A DNA stretch of 64,000 nt, from NCBI GenBank assembly GCA_050729515.1, contig JBOHLG010000005.1, forward strand, positions 1 to 64,000, written 5' to 3'. Below are positions 60,137-64,000 of this stretch, piece after piece; position 1 is the stretch's first letter, and every line of letters begins with the position of its first letter. The DNA comes from Acaudatibacter sp050729515 (GTDB lineage: Bacteria; Pseudomonadota; Alphaproteobacteria; Caulobacterales; Caulobacteraceae). A model generated the notes under the pieces. That model was not told where the DNA came from. It saw only the letters and a program-made list of their open reading frames with translations, and ran no database searches. A program made the position numbers and the translations under genes.

Positions 60137-60993
60137 GGAGAGGCCTCGCTTCCGCCGCGCTCGTCCTGGGCGCGGCCTTCCAGCTCAGCGGTGTGCAAGC
60201 CAAGGAGGCGCCGCCCCCCTCGCCATCGGCGGCCTCGACGGCCGACTGGCGCGCGCCCGATCCCAACGACATCATTCTTATCGACACCAACCGGGGGAGG
60301 ATCATCGTCGAGCTTTCGGGCGCCTCTGCGCCCAAGGCGGCCGCTCAGGTGCGCGCCCTCGCCCACACCCACTTCTACGATGGTCAGCGCTTCTTTCGGG
60401 TTATCGACGGCTTCATGGATCAGACCGGCGATCCCACCAACACCGGTAAGGGCGGCTCGAGCCTTCCCAATCTTCCCGGCGAGTTCACCTTCCGTCTCGC
60501 ACCGGGCCCCGAAGCGATGGTGGCGAGCACGGGCGGCGGCATGGATCAGGTCCTGATCGGCGTTTTGCCGGTCCTGAGCCAAACCTTCGATCTTGCCGCC
60601 CTCACCGCCGATCATAGGGTGAACGCCTGGCCGACGTTCTGCGCCGGGGTTGTGGGTATGGCCAGGACCTCCGATCCGGCGAGCGCCAACAGCCAGTTCT
60701 TCCTGATGCGCGCCGCCGCTCCCTATTTGGATCAGAAGTACGCCGCGGTCGGACGCGTCGTGGCCGGCCAGGACGTTGTCGAGGCGATCAAGACTGGCGA
60801 TCCGGTGGCCGACCCGCAGGATGTCATGAAGTCCGTCCGGGTCCTCGCCGATCTCCCTGCCGCGAGCCGCCCGACGATCCGGCTCATCGATCCGGCCGGG
60901 CCGTGGATGAAGGCCCAGATCAAAAGCTTGAAAGCCGACGAAGGGGCGAGCTTCTCGGTCTGCGACCTGAAACTTCCCTCAATTGTTCAGTGA
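60133..60993 (+). CDS. Periplasmic cyclophilin-type peptidyl-prolyl isomerase
   Basis: 286 residues from GTG 60133, coupled to coaD. A signal peptide is seen (RRGLASAALVLGAAFQLSGVQA). The cyclophilin fold has FYDGQRFFRVIDGFMDQTGDPTNTGKGG and SNSQFFLM-like ASANSQFFLMRAAAPYLDQKYAAVGRVV. An insertion of roughly 55 residues lies between GEFTF and VGMARTSDPAS, and the C-terminus is extended. It probably folds exported proteins. The cytoplasmic paralogue follows 8 bp later. Confidence 0.87.
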   Translation: MRRGLASAALVLGAAFQLSGVQAKEAPPPSPSAASTADWRAPDPNDIILIDTNRGRIIVELSGASAPKAAAQVRALAHTHFYDGQRFFRVIDGFMDQTGDPTNTGKGGSSLPNLPGEFTFRLAPGPEAMVASTGGGMDQVLIGVLPVLSQTFDLAALTADHRVNAWPTFCAGVVGMARTSDPASANSQFFLMRAAAPYLDQKYAAVGRVVAGQDVVEAIKTGDPVADPQDVMKSVRVLADLPAASRPTIRLIDPAGPWMKAQIKSLKADEGASFSVCDLKLPSIVQ

Positions 60994-61001
60994 GTGGCGA
61001 C

Positions 61002-61454
61002 ATGAGTGACGAGGCCCTGATCATGACTCTCGCCGGCGGCGAGGTGGGCATTCGATTGCGTCCTGACCTCGCCCCGCGACACGTGGCGCAGATCAAGGAC
61101 CTGGCGGCTGAGGGCTTCTACGATGGCGTTGTCTTCCACCGGGTGATCGAGGGCTTCATGGCCCAGGGGGGCGATCCAACCGGCCGCGGTTCGGGCGGCT
61201 CGAAGAAGGCCAACATTCCGGCCGAGTTCTCCAACGCGCCTCATGTGCGGGGCGCCTGTTCGATGGCGAGAACCGCCGATCCCAATTCCGCCAACAGCCA
61301 GTTCTTCATCTGCCTTTCCGATTCGCGCTTCCTCGACGGCCAGTACACGGTGTGGGGCGAGGTGGTCTTCGGCATGGAGCACGTCGATGCCCTTCCCCGT
61401 GGCGAGCCGCCGGCCTCCCCTGGTCGGATCGTTTCGATGCGCCTGAAGGCTTAG
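61002..61454 (+). CDS. Cytoplasmic cyclophilin-type peptidyl-prolyl isomerase
   Basis: 150 residues from ATG 61002; the frame is open upstream inside the preceding gene. Compact cyclophilin: FYDGVVFHRVIEGFMAQGGDPTGRGSGGSKK with the catalytic Arg, MARTADPNSANSQFFI and FLDGQYTVWGEVVFGMEHVD. No signal peptide, so cytosolic. The tandem of exported and cytosolic forms before queA is usual for alphaproteobacteria. Confidence 0.92.
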   Translation: MSDEALIMTLAGGEVGIRLRPDLAPRHVAQIKDLAAEGFYDGVVFHRVIEGFMAQGGDPTGRGSGGSKKANIPAEFSNAPHVRGACSMARTADPNSANSQFFICLSDSRFLDGQYTVWGEVVFGMEHVDALPRGEPPASPGRIVSMRLKA

Positions 61455-61461
61455 GCCCTAG

Positions 61462-62439
61462 TCAGGCCGACCCCTGCCGGTCGTTGCGGGTCAGCACCAC
61501 CACTACCGGCAGATGGTCCGAGCCGAGCCTCGGTCCCAGCTTGACGCTCACCGTCTTCCACGAACCTCCGGCGTAGACCTGATCGATCGGAAGGAACGGA
61601 AAGGGCGAAGAGAGCCTGTGGCGCTTGCCGTAGGTCCGCACGGGCCACGAGAAGAGAGCGTGGGTGCGCCGAACCAGCCCGAGCTGGGCGTCGAGGCGGC
61701 GCAGGGTGAAAGACCAGGGCGTTGAGTTGAAATCGCCCGCGAGGATCAGGCTCGACCGATCGAAGCGCTTCAGTTCGCCGGCCAGACGGTCCGCCTGCGA
61801 CTGTTGGCGGCCAGGGGGAAACGGCCAGGTGAGGTGGGTGGCGGCCACCGTAAAGGCCTCCGGCCCGGTTCCGAAGCTGGCCCATGCCCCTGAATGGAGC
61901 GCATTGTGATCGGGAGTGGGGAAGACGCCGGAAGCTTCCGGCGGAGTCTTGGAGAGGATGAGGGTGGTGCAGGTGGGCCTGGGCCGACAGCTTGTCTGGA
62001 AGGGATAGAGATCGGAGAGATAGGCGGCGACGATCGCGCCGCGGGTGACGGCCTCCTCCACGACCACCACGTCGGCGTCCTGAGCCTCGATCCAGGCCGC
62101 GGTCCCGGCCGGATCGCGGTTCTCGCTCCAGAGGTTGAACTGGATGAGCCTGACCGTCTGGCCCGAAGGGGCTGATCGAGGGGCGGTCAGAGCCTCGACC
62201 AGGTCCGGGGCCATCATCGCGGCGGGGATGAGCACCGCGGCGGCCGCCCCCGCGAAGGTCGCGGTTCCTGAGCCGGAGAGGAGGGCGAGGATGAAGGCGA
62301 CCACGCCGCCGGCCAGGTAGAAAGGCGTGAAGTGGGTGAGGACGTCAAACCGGGCGCTGAACGCGCCTCCCACGCTGGCCAGAGCCAGCAAGGCGGACGC
62401 CCAGGCAAGGATGAAGGCGAGCACGCGAACGGCGTCCAT
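61462..62439 (-). CDS. Endonuclease/exonuclease/phosphatase family membrane protein
   Basis: 325 residues. Three hydrophobic helices (about 5-85) are followed by an EEP domain: IQFNLWSENRDP, DVVVVEEAV (catalytic Glu), ILAGDFNSTPWS and GSDHLPVVV (catalytic Asp-His). Members anchored in this way act in the periplasm on phosphodiesters or nucleic acid; substrate unknown. It converges on the cyclophilin gene (8-bp gap) and is divergent from queA. Confidence 0.85.
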   Translation of the reverse strand: MDAVRVLAFILAWASALLALASVGGAFSARFDVLTHFTPFYLAGGVVAFILALLSGSGTATFAGAAAAVLIPAAMMAPDLVEALTAPRSAPSGQTVRLIQFNLWSENRDPAGTAAWIEAQDADVVVVEEAVTRGAIVAAYLSDLYPFQTSCRPRPTCTTLILSKTPPEASGVFPTPDHNALHSGAWASFGTGPEAFTVAATHLTWPFPPGRQQSQADRLAGELKRFDRSSLILAGDFNSTPWSFTLRRLDAQLGLVRRTHALFSWPVRTYGKRHRLSSPFPFLPIDQVYAGGSWKTVSVKLGPRLGSDHLPVVVVLTRNDRQGSA

Positions 62440-62540
62440 GCGCCCGCTCCATAATGCGCTTTGCAGCTAGTGTCCCAAGGGCGAAGGAGTTTTCCTCTTC
62501 CCTTGACGGCGGATCGACACGGCCCTTAGGCGCATGAACG

Positions 62541-63614
62541 ATGGATCTGAGCGACTTCGATTACGAGCTTCCGCCCGATCGCATCGCGTTACGGCCCTCG
62601 AGGCCGCGCGACAGCGCTCGGCTCCTCACGATCGAACGAGACGGGGCGATCGGCGATCATCTGGTGAGCGACCTGCCGCGTCTGCTCGAAAAGGGCGATC
62701 TTCTCGTCTTCAACGACACCAAGGTCATTCCCGCCCGCCTGAGCGGCGCGCGCACCCGCGGCGAGACCAGGTCAAGGGTCGAGGCGACGCTCAACCGGCG
62801 GCTGACCGCCTCGAGCTGGTCGGCCTTCGCCAGGCCCGGCAAGCGTCTGAAGGTGGGAGACCGCATCGCCTTCGGCGACAGCGAGGCCGGCGTCTGCCTG
62901 CTGACCCAGCTCGACGCCACGGTCAAGGCAAAAGGCGAGGGCGGGGAAGTGATCCTGGCCTTCGATCTTTCCGGGCCTGATCTCGACCTCGCCATCGCCG
63001 AGCGGGGCGAGACGCCGCTTCCTCCCTACATCGCCTCGCGGCGAAAGGGCGATGCCGCCGACCAAGAGGACTATCAGACCATCTACGCGCATCGCGAAGG
63101 CTCGGTCGCCGCGCCCACCGCGGGACTCCACTTCACGGCCGATCTCATGGAGCGCCTCGCGGCTCGCGGAATCGACTTGGCGTTCGTCACCCTGCATGTC
63201 GGGGCCGGCACCTTCCTTCCGGTGAAGGCGAGGCGGATCGAGGACCACCGGATGCACGCCGAGCAAGGCGAGATCGGCGAAGAGGCGGCGCTGGCCATCG
63301 AGCGGGCCCGCCGCCGCGGCGGCCGCATCGTGCCGGTAGGCACGACCTCTCTGCGCCTGCTGGAAGGAGCGGCGGACGAGGCCGGCGTCGTGCGGCCCTG
63401 GCGCGGGGAGACGCAGCTCTTCATCACCCCGGGTTTTTGCTTCCGCGTCGCCGGCGGACTCTTCACCAATTTTCACCTGCCCCGCTCGAGCCTGCTGATG
63501 CTCGTCGCCGCCTTCTGCGGGAATGAGAGTCTCCGGAAGGCCTATGCCCACGCCATCGAGGCGGGCTACCGGTTCTATTCCTATGGCGACGCCTCGCTGA
63601 TCTGGCGTCGCTGA
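62541..63614 (+). CDS. queA: S-adenosylmethionine:tRNA ribosyltransferase-isomerase
   Basis: 357 residues. MDLSDFDYELPPDRIALRPSRPRDSARLL is the QueA beginning; later DYQTIYAHREGSVAAPTAGLHFT and VTLHVGAGTFLPVKA and FHLPRSSLLMLVAAF complete the signature. It converts preQ1 in tRNA to epoxyqueuosine. tgt starts in the last base of its stop codon, so the two act in the same modification pathway and are cotranslated. Confidence 0.96.
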   Translation: MDLSDFDYELPPDRIALRPSRPRDSARLLTIERDGAIGDHLVSDLPRLLEKGDLLVFNDTKVIPARLSGARTRGETRSRVEATLNRRLTASSWSAFARPGKRLKVGDRIAFGDSEAGVCLLTQLDATVKAKGEGGEVILAFDLSGPDLDLAIAERGETPLPPYIASRRKGDAADQEDYQTIYAHREGSVAAPTAGLHFTADLMERLAARGIDLAFVTLHVGAGTFLPVKARRIEDHRMHAEQGEIGEEAALAIERARRRGGRIVPVGTTSLRLLEGAADEAGVVRPWRGETQLFITPGFCFRVAGGLFTNFHLPRSSLLMLVAAFCGNESLRKAYAHAIEAGYRFYSYGDASLIWRR

Positions 63615-64000
63615 TGGCGGCCCTGGGGTTCCGCATCGAAACCCGGGATGGTGCGGCGCGCGCGGGAATCCTCGCGACTCCTCACGGCGATGTTCCCACG
63701 CCGACCTTCATGCCGGTGGGTTCAGCCGCCTCGGTCAAGGCCCTCGCCCCCGACCAGGTGCGCGCCGCCGGAGCTTCGATGGTGCTTTGCAACTCCTATC
63801 ATCTGATGCTTCGTCCGGGCGCCGAGAGGATGGCGCGCCTTGGCGGGCTGCACCGCTTCATGGGCTGGGATGGCCCGATCCTCACCGACTCCGGCGGATT
63901 CCAGGTGATGTCCATGGCGCCGCTCGCCAAAGTCTCAGAGGAAGGCGTGGTCTTTTCGAGCCACATCGATGGCTCGCGCCACGCGCTCTCGCCGGAAAGG
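63614..64000 (+). CDS. tgt: tRNA-guanine transglycosylase, N-terminal part (3' end outside window)
   Basis: The frame opens at ATG 63614 (TGATG, 1-nt overlap with queA) and runs off the right edge; 129 residues are visible. RDGAARAGILATPHGDVPTPTFMPVG, MVLCNSYHLMLRPG and ILTDSGGFQVMS are Tgt motifs; the Asp of DSGGFQ is the family's proton-abstracting residue. It exchanges guanine for preQ1 at the wobble position. Confidence 0.95.
   Translation, partial: MAALGFRIETRDGAARAGILATPHGDVPTPTFMPVGSAASVKALAPDQVRAAGASMVLCNSYHLMLRPGAERMARLGGLHRFMGWDGPILTDSGGFQVMSMAPLAKVSEEGVVFSSHIDGSRHALSPER

Overview
The window is a GC-rich chromosomal segment of an alphaproteobacterium, most likely near Caulobacterales. 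The evidence is gene content and order: dusB-ntrB-ntrC-ntrY-ntrX, hfq-hflX, 5-aminolevulinate synthase (hemA), a Bpt/Ate-type aminoacyl-protein transferase, a MucR/Ros regulator, glyA-nrdR-nusB-thiL, a proton-pumping pyrophosphatase, murA-DUF2948-hisD-UPF0262-phosphatase, and ssb-gyrA-coaD-two cyclophilins-queA-tgt. No rRNA, tRNA, CRISPR array, phage or insertion sequence was seen. Genes are tightly packed, with many 4-nt start/stop overlaps (ATGA, GTGA, TTGA) and several TTG starts. No gene-free stretch exceeds about 300 bases.

Layout. 1-9.7 kb: end of a glutathione peroxidase, lipoamide dehydrogenase, small metabolic genes, a TTG-started AMP-dependent ligase, lipA, a COQ10-like protein, pncC, ispDF and dusB. 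9.7-18.4 kb: the two nitrogen two-component pairs ntrBC and ntrYX, a D-amino-acid-type aminotransferase, hfq and hflX. 18.5-24.0 kb: an accessory stretch with DUF3303, two hydrolases, a secreted protein with two similar halves, a GNAT gene between 101-bp direct repeats, and an ArsR/SRPBCC pair. 24.1-34.6 kb: redox enzymes, GST, mazG, bpt, two beta-hydroxyacid dehydrogenases, hemB, an exported methyltransferase-like protein, hemA and a MucR homologue. 34.8-43.3 kb: glyA, nrdR, nusB, thiL, an SLC13-type permease, an MscS channel and hppA.

43.3-49.4 kb is the most unusual part. A DUF6065-like/JmjC fusion protein diverges from a 946-residue exported protein. That protein has a His-rich N-terminus, 95 consecutive Pro-Thr dipeptides, two tandem TbpB-like barrel repeats and a C-terminal S74 intramolecular-chaperone domain with an intact Ser/Lys pair. 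It is followed, with a 4-nt overlap and in the -1 frame, by a Slam (DUF560) outer-membrane translocator that has no ordinary start codon and no signal peptide of its own. This looks like a type XI-like cargo/Slam pair in an uncommon architecture, perhaps made as one polypeptide by frameshifting.

49.5-64.0 kb returns to housekeeping: murA, DUF2948, hisD, UPF0262, a low-molecular-weight phosphatase, a secreted LGFP/DUF5648-like protein, infA, two small envelope proteins, ssb, gyrA (Leu at the E. coli Ser83 position), coaD, periplasmic and cytoplasmic cyclophilins, an EEP-family protein, queA and the start of tgt.
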